51,770 nucleotides of DNA from Candidatus Hebobacterum abditum. Lineage in GTDB: Bacteria > Armatimonadota > Hebobacteria > Hebobacterales > Hebobacteraceae. The position numbers and the translations under genes are program-made. The stretch's first letter is position 1. Each line of letters begins with the position of its first letter. Below are positions 44,040 through 50,531 of this stretch, piece by piece. The stretch is taken from the NCBI GenBank assembly GCA_029821875.1, contig JALGXW010000040.1, forward strand, positions 1 through 51,770, read 5' to 3'. The notes under the pieces are model-generated. The model worked only from the letters and a program-made list of their open reading frames with translations, was not told the origin of the DNA and made no database searches.

Positions 44040-44101
44040 CGACCGCGGGCCCGTAACAGCACACAGACCCCTGCCGTCGAGCCGGGCGTTGGCGTTGCCT
44101 C

Positions 44102-44857
44102 TTACTCGAACTGCCTGTAGTAGGCCTCGACGCTCTCGTAGTCGACGGTAGAGTCCGGCTCCTTGTCCAACCGGCGGTAGAGGTCGCTCCGGGCCTTCAT
44201 GTCGCTGAGAAGGACGGCACGCGCGTGTACTGCGACCTCTTCGGCCACCTCAAGCGGCACCACGACTACTCCGTCATCATCACATCCCACGATGTCCCCC
44301 GGCCGGACCTGCACACCGCCGCATCCGATGCGCGCTTCGAGTTCCACTACCTCTATGCGACCGGGTATGATTGTCCGGCCGCGCTTCCTGGCACACACCG
44401 GGGTCTTCTGCAGCGCCAGCTCAGCGGTGTCACGTGCGTAGCCGTCGGTCACGATGCCAACAGCTCCGCTCGTTACCATTGCCATGCTGTTGGCCGATCC
44501 CCAGCACCCGACTTCGCCAGCGCCGCCGGTATCGGTGACGATGACATGGCCGGGACGGATCGTGTCGCCCGGGCCGATGCTCCCAACCTCCTTGAACCAG
44601 ATGCCGTGCGCGTCCACAATCTCTTCGGTCGTGTCCAACTTCCACATCGGCCTGTTCGCGGGGACACACCGCATCGTCAGAGCTGGGCCCCAGAACTCCA
44701 TCCCCAGCCACAGAGGCCGGACCTCGGCGGACATCAATGTCAGATCGAAGTACCCAATGCCGTCCAAGGCATCGCACACGTCCACCACGCGCAGGTACTT
44801 GTACAGCTTCCTCACGTCGAACGGGTCTTTCGTCCGGCTGGACGCGCCACCACTCAT
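44102..44857 (-). CDS. RraA-like family protein (HMG aldolase/RraA fold)
   Basis: A 251-residue protein. GSANSMAMVTSGAVGIVTDG followed by Y-A-R-D contains the G-x-x-x-D-G-x-x-R-D substrate/metal site of RraA-like proteins, and a later segment PGDIVGCDDDGVVVVP is the second conserved block. Members are either class II HMG/CHA aldolases acting on oxo-acids or RNase E inhibitors; the retained R-D pair favours an aldolase or decarboxylase. ATG 44857 has GGGAGG about 6 bases upstream, so the longer arginine-rich frame to 44923 is rejected. Confidence 0.8.
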   Translation of the reverse strand: MSGGASSRTKDPFDVRKLYKYLRVVDVCDALDGIGYFDLTLMSAEVRPLWLGMEFWGPALTMRCVPANRPMWKLDTTEEIVDAHGIWFKEVGSIGPGDTIRPGHVIVTDTGGAGEVGCWGSANSMAMVTSGAVGIVTDGYARDTAELALQKTPVCARKRGRTIIPGRIEVVELEARIGCGGVQVRPGDIVGCDDDGVVVVPLEVAEEVAVHARAVLLSDMKARSDLYRRLDKEPDSTVDYESVEAYYRQFE

Positions 44858-45034
44858 AGTCGACCTCCCTTGTGTACTCTCGCCTTCTCTTCGACGCCGC
44901 CGGCGTCGCTTCCCCCGCCACACGTGTGGGCAGCACCGCGCCCAGCACGCGGGCCGATCAGTGCCTGGCCTGTACCGTCGGACGGCGCGCCGACGCCCGT
45001 TGCGGTCGTTCGATCCTATCGGGATGTCGACCAG

Positions 45035-45064
45035 TTGACAGCAGCCACGGGCCGGCCCTACAAT
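45035..45064 (+). promoter_or_regulatory. Sigma70-type promoter of groES
   Basis: TTGACA (45035-45040), an 18-base spacer and TACAAT (45059-45064). Transcription should start near 45071, upstream of the CIRCE-like site. Confidence 0.65.
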
Positions 45065-45100
45065 GCTCAGCGCCAGCTTGCGTAAAGCCGCTCGGCGAGC

Positions 45101-45127
45101 GAGGCACTCTCATTCCGAGAGTCCAAG
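45101..45127 (+). promoter_or_regulatory. Degenerate CIRCE-like operator in the groES leader
   Basis: GCACTC (45104-45109), exactly nine bases, then GAGTCC (45119-45124). The CIRCE consensus bound by HrcA is TTAGCACTC-N9-GAGTGCTAA; the inner half-sites match but the outer bases mostly do not. The site lies just before the AAGGAGG ribosome site, the usual position for CIRCE. Confidence 0.45.
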
Positions 45128-45140
45128 GAGGAACTCACCT

Positions 45141-45425
45141 ATGCTCAAGCCGCTGGGTGACCGGGTGCTCGTGCGCCCGTCACAGGAAGAAGACGTGACC
45201 GCCAGCGGGATCGTTCTCCCTGACTCGGCCCGCAAGAAGCCGACAGAGGGAGAAGTGCTTGCGGTAGGCAGCGGACGTGTTCTGGATAACGGCCAGCGCG
45301 TCCGAGTGTCCGTTAAGCTCGGCGACATAGTCGTCTACTCCAAGTATGCGGGAACACAGGTGAAGGTCGAAGGAGAGGAACTCATCCTCGTCGACGAGGA
45401 CTCAATCCTCGCGGTACGCGAGTAG
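45141..45425 (+). CDS. groES: Co-chaperonin GroES
   Basis: A 94-residue protein, MLKPLGDRVLVRPSQEEDVT, with the mobile loop ASGIVLPDSARKKPTEGEVL and the C-terminal EEELILVDEDSILAV-type ending. It caps GroEL during protein folding in the cytoplasm. ATG 45141 has AAGGAGG upstream. groEL does not follow; a 12-bp terminator and unrelated genes do. This is therefore an isolated groES with its own promoter. Confidence 0.97.
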   Translation: MLKPLGDRVLVRPSQEEDVTASGIVLPDSARKKPTEGEVLAVGSGRVLDNGQRVRVSVKLGDIVVYSKYAGTQVKVEGEELILVDEDSILAVRE

Positions 45426-45829
45426 CCGCCGACGCGACCCTCAACCGCCCCGCGCATTGGCGACATGTGCTCCTCCATGTGAGCCGACACAGCCGGACAT
45501 CCTCACTCCTGCACGTCGATCCATACGCGTAATCGCGTCGCGCTAACGCAGTCGAGATGAAACGACCTCCGCTTGGAAGCGGAGGTCGTCATCATCTCCT
45601 CGCACGCGCGAGCGCGACACTCGCCGACTTTTCGCGCATTACGTGTTCGAATTACTCTCAATAGTATGGCATATTCCGATGGAGTTTGTCGCGCGTACGC
45701 GCACGCGCGCCAGTGGCCACTGAGGCGGTTCGGCCACTCACTAACGTGCCGTGCCGAAAGGGCCTCGACCCGGGTGTAGGCGATGCGACTGATAGCATCC
45801 GCGGCGCGCACGAAAGGGGGGCACGAGAG
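45426..45829. other. Intergenic region after groES
   Basis: Holds the groES terminator (45562-45589). The segment 45620-45690 is noticeably richer in A/T than its surroundings (TTCGAATTACTCTCAATAGT) and could carry the promoter of the lysine-rich gene, but no confident hexamer pair was found. Confidence 0.4.
45562..45589 (+). terminator. Terminator of groES
   Basis: ACGACCTCCGCT (45562-45573) pairs perfectly with AGCGGAGGTCGT (45578-45589) across the loop TGGA. It lies about 137 bases past the groES stop and is followed by a C/T-rich tail. Confidence 0.7.
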
Positions 45830-45985
45830 TTGCCTGCCAAGAGGAAGGCGAAGAAGAAGAAGAAGGCCGTGAAGAAGAAGGCAGCAAAGAAGAAGACGAA
45901 GAAGAAGAAGGCGAAGAAGAAGGCAGCAAAGAAGAAGGCCAAGAAGAAGGCGAAGAAGAAGGCCAAGAAGAGGAAGAAGAGGTAA
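45830..45985 (+). CDS. Lysine-rich histone-H1-like small protein
   Basis: A 51-residue protein of which 33 residues are Lys and 4 Arg, arranged as K-K-K-A(-A) repeats. Every lysine codon is AAG. It resembles the lysine/alanine tails of bacterial histone-H1-like proteins (Hc1-type) and probably binds DNA or RNA; this is inferred from composition only. The likely start is TTG 45830, preceded by AAAGGGGGG; the frame is open further upstream to 45686 without a better site. Two hairpins follow the stop. Confidence 0.55.
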   Translation: MPAKRKAKKKKKAVKKKAAKKKTKKKKAKKKAAKKKAKKKAKKKAKKRKKR

Positions 45986-45999
45986 GCTGCCACGGTCAG

Positions 46000-46025
46000 T
46001 GCCGATTCGATTCGATGAATCGGCA
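46000..46025 (+). terminator. Hairpin after the lysine-rich gene
   Basis: TGCCGATTC (46000-46008) pairs with GAATCGGCA (46017-46025), loop of eight bases, 14 bases past the stop. The loop itself repeats GATTCGAT. Confidence 0.55.
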
Positions 46026-46036
46026 GAGAGGGATTC

Positions 46037-46061
46037 GGGCGAGGGGCTCTGCCCCTCGCCC
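46037..46061 (-). terminator. Hairpin after the M23 peptidase gene
   Basis: GGGCGAGGGG/CCCCTCGCCC, a perfect 10-bp stem with a 5-base loop, 16 bases beyond the stop of the leftward gene. It may serve both converging genes. Confidence 0.6.
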
Positions 46062-46076
46062 GACCATTTACTGGCC

Positions 46077-46940
46077 CTAGAAGCCCGGAAGATCAGTCCA
46101 GAAGAATGGATCGACCGCCTCGTGGTAGGCGTATACGGCGAAATGGAGGTGTGGCCCAGTGGCCACCCCGGTCGAGCCGACCCGCCCAATGGTCTCGCCT
46201 TGACGCACCCGCTGTCCCGCAGCAGCCGATATCTCGGAGAGATGGATGTACAACGTCGATACCCCCTGGCCGTGGTCGAGAATGACGGTCGTGCCGTGCA
46301 GGATGAAGCCCTCCTCAGCAAGCGAAACGGTTCCATCTGCGGCAGCCTTGACCGGGGTCCCAGACGGGCAGGCAATGTCAACGCCGCGGTGACGGTAGCT
46401 GAACCTGCCGTTGACGTAGCGCTCGAGCCCGAACTCAGTGCTCACGCGCCCATCCACAGGCATCACGAAACTCCCGTGCCATCGGCGCTCAGAGGTGACG
46501 AGGTCCAGCGCCGCGCCGATCAGTTTCTTCTCCCGCTCGGTATCCTTTGCCGAATACTTCCTCTCCTGGCTCTTCGAGAGCTTCAGATGTTGCACGCCGA
46601 ACTCACGCGGCTGCACGGCGAGCGGCAGGAACAGCTCCCCCATGCGTCCGTCGGTGTACTTCCAGTACACCACAGCGTGAGTCTTTCCGGGTCTTGCCTT
46701 GAGTGACACCGGCAGCACCACGTCATATGTCGCGCCATTCTGCAACAGTGGGTACGACTTGCCCGACCATGAGCAGGCCGCCCGCAGCACTTCGCCCTCC
46801 GGCCACATCGCCAAGAACATGACCTCGCCAACCCGAGGATCGCGTGGAACTAGGTCTACGTGTGGCGCCGCGCGGCCGACGCCGGCGAACAGATTCAGAG
46901 CGAGTATCGCTGCTGTTCCGACTCCTAGTAGCTGTCTCAT
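46077..46940 (-). CDS. Secreted M23-family (LytM) metallopeptidase
   Basis: A 287-residue protein with a signal peptide (residues 1-24) and a beta-rich middle. The C-terminal LytM domain has H-x3-D in YRHRGVDIA, the YIHLSEIS strand and HLHF near the end, the full zinc/catalytic set. It should cleave peptidoglycan cross-bridges or act in envelope remodelling. ATG 46940 overlaps the stop of the upstream DUF2156 gene (ATGA), so the two are coupled; the frame open to 47057 is therefore rejected. Confidence 0.85.
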   Translation of the reverse strand: MRQLLGVGTAAILALNLFAGVGRAAPHVDLVPRDPRVGEVMFLAMWPEGEVLRAACSWSGKSYPLLQNGATYDVVLPVSLKARPGKTHAVVYWKYTDGRMGELFLPLAVQPREFGVQHLKLSKSQERKYSAKDTEREKKLIGAALDLVTSERRWHGSFVMPVDGRVSTEFGLERYVNGRFSYRHRGVDIACPSGTPVKAAADGTVSLAEEGFILHGTTVILDHGQGVSTLYIHLSEISAAAGQRVRQGETIGRVGSTGVATGPHLHFAVYAYHEAVDPFFWTDLPGF

Positions 46941-47842
46941 CTTCGTGTCACGCGGAACTTCTCCACCATGTGAGTTGGGTGATAGGACTCTTTGGCCCGA
47001 CGCAGCCCCTGGACCCCGAGATCCTGTTCGCGATTCGTGTAGCGAACGTGCGACCACGCGTTCGCCAGGAACTGCTGGTTGATCACCTGATAGAGCCCAT
47101 GGAATGCTGCGTTCGCCTTCTCTATGTGAATTACCACGGTATCCTCATTCAGTAGCTCGCCGAGGCCCAGGGCCTCGACCTTTCCCTCGATCTCTATGCA
47201 GCCACCCGTGACGCCAAGAACATCGAGGTTCTCCAGGACTTCCTTCACTGCCCGCGCTTCGGCGCGCAGAGTTGCCACGAGGTCGCAGTGCTTCTCATCG
47301 CACCACCGATCCTGTAGCTCCTGGCAGGCCGGGACCAGGTCTGGCGTCAACGGGACGTATCTGAACTCGTGCTGGCCCTTGAACTGCTCGATGTGATTCC
47401 GCTTCCGGTGATAGCGGTTGCCGCTGAGCGAGATCAGATCCTGCACCAGGTACACGTAGTCCCAGTTCTCTCTGTCCGGCTCTACTGCGAAGTCATCCTC
47501 CGTCACGCCCAGACGTTGTAGGTCTTGTCCGGTTGCGCGGCTCATCACGGCTGCGTGGCCGTTGGCGGCCAGATGGTCGAGGCATCGGCGCACAGCATCC
47601 AAGTTGGCGCTGCCGACCGGCGGGAAGACGAAGGAGTCTTCCGGGTCTGCTCGCCAGGAGAAGATGACCAGCGCTCCATCAAGCGTCGACAGGCGGAGCT
47701 GATGGGCGTCACGCCACATGAACAGGTTCGTGAAGGTCAGCTCGGACTGCTGCGGCGGTTCCTCACGCAGGAGGGCCTGAATCGCCTCTCGATCATCCAG
47801 CGTGATCGGCCGCATGTCTGGGAAGGCCGGGATGCCCGTCAC
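46937..47842 (-). CDS. DUF2156 protein, phosphatidylglycerol lysyltransferase C-terminal domain-like
   Basis: A 301-residue protein with tandem GNAT-like folds. SELTFTNLFMWR, GNRYHRKRNHIEQFK and a late ANAWSHVRYTNREQDLG block are characteristic of DUF2156, the catalytic half of MprF/LPG synthases, here without the membrane flippase half. Stand-alone forms are poorly understood; aminoacyl transfer to lipids or a cell-wall precursor is possible. Start GTG 47842 is tentative (an internal ATG at 47815 is an alternative). Coupling to an M23 peptidase suggests an envelope role. Confidence 0.8.
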   Translation of the reverse strand: MTGIPAFPDMRPITLDDREAIQALLREEPPQQSELTFTNLFMWRDAHQLRLSTLDGALVIFSWRADPEDSFVFPPVGSANLDAVRRCLDHLAANGHAAVMSRATGQDLQRLGVTEDDFAVEPDRENWDYVYLVQDLISLSGNRYHRKRNHIEQFKGQHEFRYVPLTPDLVPACQELQDRWCDEKHCDLVATLRAEARAVKEVLENLDVLGVTGGCIEIEGKVEALGLGELLNEDTVVIHIEKANAAFHGLYQVINQQFLANAWSHVRYTNREQDLGVQGLRRAKESYHPTHMVEKFRVTRR

Positions 47843-47882
47843 ACATGCACCTGTTCTTGCTCAGGACCGCCGAAAAGAGGTC

Positions 47883-47914
47883 TTGACAGAATTATCATAT
47901 GTGGTATATGATAA
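47883..47914 (+). promoter_or_regulatory. Promoter with perfect palindromic operator upstream of the GspF/GspE-like genes
   Basis: TTGACA (47883-47888) is followed after 18 bases by TATGAT (47907-47912). TTATCATAT (47892-47900) and ATATGATAA (47906-47914) form a perfect 9-bp inverted repeat with a 5-base spacer, covering the promoter spacer and the -10. A bound protein would block polymerase. The AT-rich patch stands out against the GC-rich surroundings. Confidence 0.7.
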
Positions 47915-47963
47915 CGGATGATCACTGTTGATATATCCGCCCTGCCGGCACGGGAGGAAGCCC

Positions 47964-48602
47964 ATGAGCCCACAGAGGACCTCGACCATCCAGACAGAGC
48001 ACCTTATCTGGCTTTGCCGCCGACTGTCGTCTGCCCTGCAGGCCGGCATGCCGGTCCTGGAGGCTCTGGACTTCGTGGCGCACGAGGCACCATCGGAGGT
48101 GCGCGAGCACCTGAAGCTCATGCGCGCCAGCATGGCCGCAGGCAAGTTCATGGCCCGCGGGCTGGCGAGCGCGGGCGCGCCTGGTTGGGTCTGGGGATTG
48201 CTCCTTGGGGCAGAACAACGGGGTGCGAGCATTCAGGCCCTCGACCAGATCGCCGATCGCCTGGAGGCAGAGAAGGACCTGCCCGCGACAGCAGATCCTC
48301 AGCTCGGCTCGATCGCGGTGGCCCTGGGCCGCCTCGGCCTGATGCTCGAGCTGGAGGTCCCGATTCTCACGGCGCTGGAACGCGCCGCCGAGGCGGTACC
48401 CAACGAGGAAGCCCAAGCCGCGTTCTTCGGGGTCCACGAAGAAGTGCGCCATGGGGCCGACTTGAGCGACGCACTGGCGCGGGCCGCGCCGGGCCTGCCG
48501 CCTTTGACTGTCGAGATGATCCGGGATGCGGAGCGCGATGCAAGGTTGCCGCAGGCCCTCTCCGTGGTGGCGGACTACATCCTCGATACGGCCTCGGAAT
48601 AG
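47964..48602 (+). CDS. Tandem GspF-domain-like protein without visible membrane helices
   Basis: A 212-residue protein with two GspF/PilC-type helical domains: residues ~10-95 (WLCRRLSSALQAGMPVLEAL ... SIQALDQIADRLE) and ~108-205 (LGLMLELEVPILTALERAAE ... LPQALSVVADYIL). The canonical protein has three membrane helices linking these domains. None is visible here, so the product should be soluble. By analogy it would bind the cytoplasmic assembly ATPase encoded next. ATG 47964 has GGGAGG upstream. The genes are ten bases apart. Confidence 0.65.
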   Translation: MSPQRTSTIQTEHLIWLCRRLSSALQAGMPVLEALDFVAHEAPSEVREHLKLMRASMAAGKFMARGLASAGAPGWVWGLLLGAEQRGASIQALDQIADRLEAEKDLPATADPQLGSIAVALGRLGLMLELEVPILTALERAAEAVPNEEAQAAFFGVHEEVRHGADLSDALARAAPGLPPLTVEMIRDAERDARLPQALSVVADYILDTASE

Positions 48603-48612
48603 GAGGTATCAG

Positions 48613-50136
48613 ATGGCCAGGAAGAAGCAGGCGCGGCGAAAGCCGGCAACTGACAGCAGAGACAAGAAAGCCGACGCGGAGGTCCTCGACCTCGCATCTG
48701 CCGCGGACCTCCTCAAGGTGAGCAAGCCGACCTTCTACCGGTGGCTCGCCCAGGACAAGATCAAGGGCTTCAAGGCCGGGGGCCAGTGGCGGTTCTACAA
48801 GCACGACCTCGAGGCATTCCTCCGGGCGGAGGAACCCTCGGCCTTGCACATAGATGCCGATGCTCTGCGCGCGGCCGTGACGAAGGCGAGGAAGTCCAAG
48901 GGGCTCAAGCCCATCGAGTGGCCGGAGGCGGAGACGGCCGAGGAGAGCACGGTCATCGGGACCGTGCATACGCTCATCACGGATGCGATCGAGGCCCGCG
49001 CCAGCGACATCCATTTCGACAACAACGTGGACGAGATGCTCGTCCGCTATCGGATCGACGGCGTCCTCAACGAAGTCATGTCCCTCCCGCGGGATGTGGC
49101 GCTCCCGCTCGTCTCCCGCCTCAAGCTCATGGGCGATATGGACATCGCCGAGCGCCGTCTGCCTCAGAATGGTCGGATTATCGTTGATCACAAAGGGCTG
49201 GGGTACGACCTCCGCGTGACCACCGTCCCCGCGGTCTTCGGTGAGAGCGCGATCTCCCGCATTCTGGATCAGAGCAGCATTCTGATCGGCCTCGAGAAGC
49301 TGGGTATGTCGGAATCGACCCGCAAGCAGTTCGAGAGTATCCTGCACGCACCCAACGGCCTGGTCATTGTGACGGGCCCGGCCGGGAGTGGCCGCACCAC
49401 CACTCTCTACTCGTCCCTGAACCTCATCAACTCGCCGAAGAAGAAGGTCTGTACCATCGAAGACCCGGTCGAGTACCGGCTGCGCAATGTCATGCAGGTC
49501 CACGTGAACCGTAAGGCTGGACTGACGTCTCCCGCCGCGATGCGCACGTTCATGCGCTCCGATCCGGATATCGTCATGGTCGGCGATCTGCGCGACCTCG
49601 AGACGGCGGAGGGCTGCGTCAGTGCCGCCATGACCGGGCACCTCGTCCTTACCGCGATGCTGCCGCTCGACGCTCCCTCCGTGGTGACCCGGCTCATCGA
49701 CATGGGCCTCGAACCGTTCCTTGTGAGCGCGTCGCTGAACGCGGTCCTCGCGCAGCGGCTCATACGGCGAGTGTGCGCCAAGTGCCAGGAGAGATACGAG
49801 CCATCCCCGGACGGCCTCAGGCGGCTCCAGGCGGAGACCGATCTGCACATCACGCAGGCCGAGTTCTATCGCGGCAAGGGGTGCCGCGAGTGCCGGAATA
49901 CCGGCTACCGCGGGCGGATAGGCGCCTTCGAACTCCTCGAGGTGGACGACTCCATCCGCGAGCGGATCGCGCGTCCCGCCAACACCGCTGAGCTCCAGGC
50001 TGCCGCCGTCGAGGCCGGCATGACCACGCTCCTGAAGGACGGCGTCGAGAAGGCCATGCAGGGGATCACGACGATTGAGGAGGTCATGCGCGTGCTGAGC
50101 TACCACCCGAAGGAAGATGCAGACGATCAGAAATGA
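48613..50136 (+). CDS. GspE/PilB-like protein with N-terminal excisionase-type HTH and altered ATPase motifs
   Basis: A 507-residue protein. Residues ~24-72 form a MerR/excisionase-like HTH (LASAADLLKVSKPTFYRWLA). Residues ~112-500 are a type II secretion/type IV pilus ATPase with ASDIHFD and intact Asp box TIEDPVEYRL. Walker A is GPAGSGRTT (R261 instead of Lys), the Walker B region is MVGDLRD (D325 instead of Glu), and the His box TLHTNDA is AMLPLDA. A C-x2-C/C-x2-C zinc site (C388, C391, C424, C427) is kept. It may bind nucleotide without normal hydrolysis, and may bind DNA. ATG 48613 follows AGGAGG. Confidence 0.85.
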   Translation: MARKKQARRKPATDSRDKKADAEVLDLASAADLLKVSKPTFYRWLAQDKIKGFKAGGQWRFYKHDLEAFLRAEEPSALHIDADALRAAVTKARKSKGLKPIEWPEAETAEESTVIGTVHTLITDAIEARASDIHFDNNVDEMLVRYRIDGVLNEVMSLPRDVALPLVSRLKLMGDMDIAERRLPQNGRIIVDHKGLGYDLRVTTVPAVFGESAISRILDQSSILIGLEKLGMSESTRKQFESILHAPNGLVIVTGPAGSGRTTTLYSSLNLINSPKKKVCTIEDPVEYRLRNVMQVHVNRKAGLTSPAAMRTFMRSDPDIVMVGDLRDLETAEGCVSAAMTGHLVLTAMLPLDAPSVVTRLIDMGLEPFLVSASLNAVLAQRLIRRVCAKCQERYEPSPDGLRRLQAETDLHITQAEFYRGKGCRECRNTGYRGRIGAFELLEVDDSIRERIARPANTAELQAAAVEAGMTTLLKDGVEKAMQGITTIEEVMRVLSYHPKEDADDQK

Positions 50137-50185
50137 TTGTCGGCGAGCGCAACCTTCCGGCGCGTTTTCGCGTCTATGTAGGTGG

Positions 50186-50214
50186 TTGACAAGTCATCGG
50201 CATGCCGCTATACT
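50186..50214 (+). promoter_or_regulatory. Sigma70-type promoter of a short transcription unit
   Basis: TTGACA (50186-50191), 17 bases, TATACT (50209-50214): among the best consensus promoters in the window. The transcript would start near 50221 and end at the hairpin 50363-50391, about 170 bases. Confidence 0.75.
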
Positions 50215-50250
50215 CCAGGCTCCACACGCGCCCGCACGGGCAGAAAGGAG

Positions 50251-50337
50251 ATGGCGGCAATGACTCACCCTAGAGTGCTGTTGCTGGACAACCCAGGCCG
50301 CCTCGCTTTCCTGCCTGAGGGGCACATGCGTAACTGA
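50251..50337 (+). CDS. Micropeptide ORF or part of a small RNA
   Basis: ATG 50251 or, with AAAGGAG nine bases upstream, ATG 50260 opens a 28- or 25-codon frame (beginning MTHPRVLLLDNPGRLAFL) ending at TGA 50335-50337. It lies between a near-consensus promoter and an 11-bp terminator, with room for nothing else. It might be a translated micropeptide, a leader peptide, or a small RNA with fortuitous ORF. The start resembles the first strand of B12-binding/radical-SAM proteins (V-L-L-L-x-N-P), so a gene relic is also possible. Confidence 0.5.
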   Translation: MAAMTHPRVLLLDNPGRLAFLPEGHMRN

Positions 50338-50362
50338 CCGTTCTAGCGATCGCTTGACCCAT

Positions 50363-50391
50363 GCGCCACAGGCAGACAGAGCCTGTGGCGC
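50363..50391 (+). terminator. 11-bp terminator hairpin
   Basis: GCGCCACAGGC (50363-50373) pairs perfectly with GCCTGTGGCGC (50381-50391), loop of seven bases, followed by TTCTGATTG. It closes the short unit beginning at 50221. Confidence 0.75.
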
Positions 50392-50409
50392 TTCTGATTG
50401 CGTTGGCCC

Positions 50410-50438
50410 TTGACGTGAGAACATTTGTTTGCTATCGT
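50410..50438 (+). promoter_or_regulatory. Probable promoter of the DUF5916-like gene
   Basis: TTGACG (50410-50415), 17 bases, TATCGT (50433-50438). It lies between the upstream terminator and GTG 50532, giving a leader of about 85 bases. Confidence 0.5.
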
Positions 50439-50531
50439 GCCAGCGACCAGATCTCCTGATCTGGGGGTGATCTGTCTGAGTTTCCGGCCGCCTTGCGTCA
50501 CTTGCCGCGGCCAACATAGAGGGGACCCGAA

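Noticed and set aside
45995-46030. tRNA T-arm suspected from GATTCGATTCGATGAATC
   Set aside because: It forms a simple 9-bp hairpin next to a stop codon, and no acceptor stem or anticodon arm exists around it.
48367-50106. 579-residue minus-strand frame across the GspF/GspE-like genes
   Set aside because: The opposite strand has clear family motifs and AGGAGG starts; the antisense frame is a GC-rich shadow.
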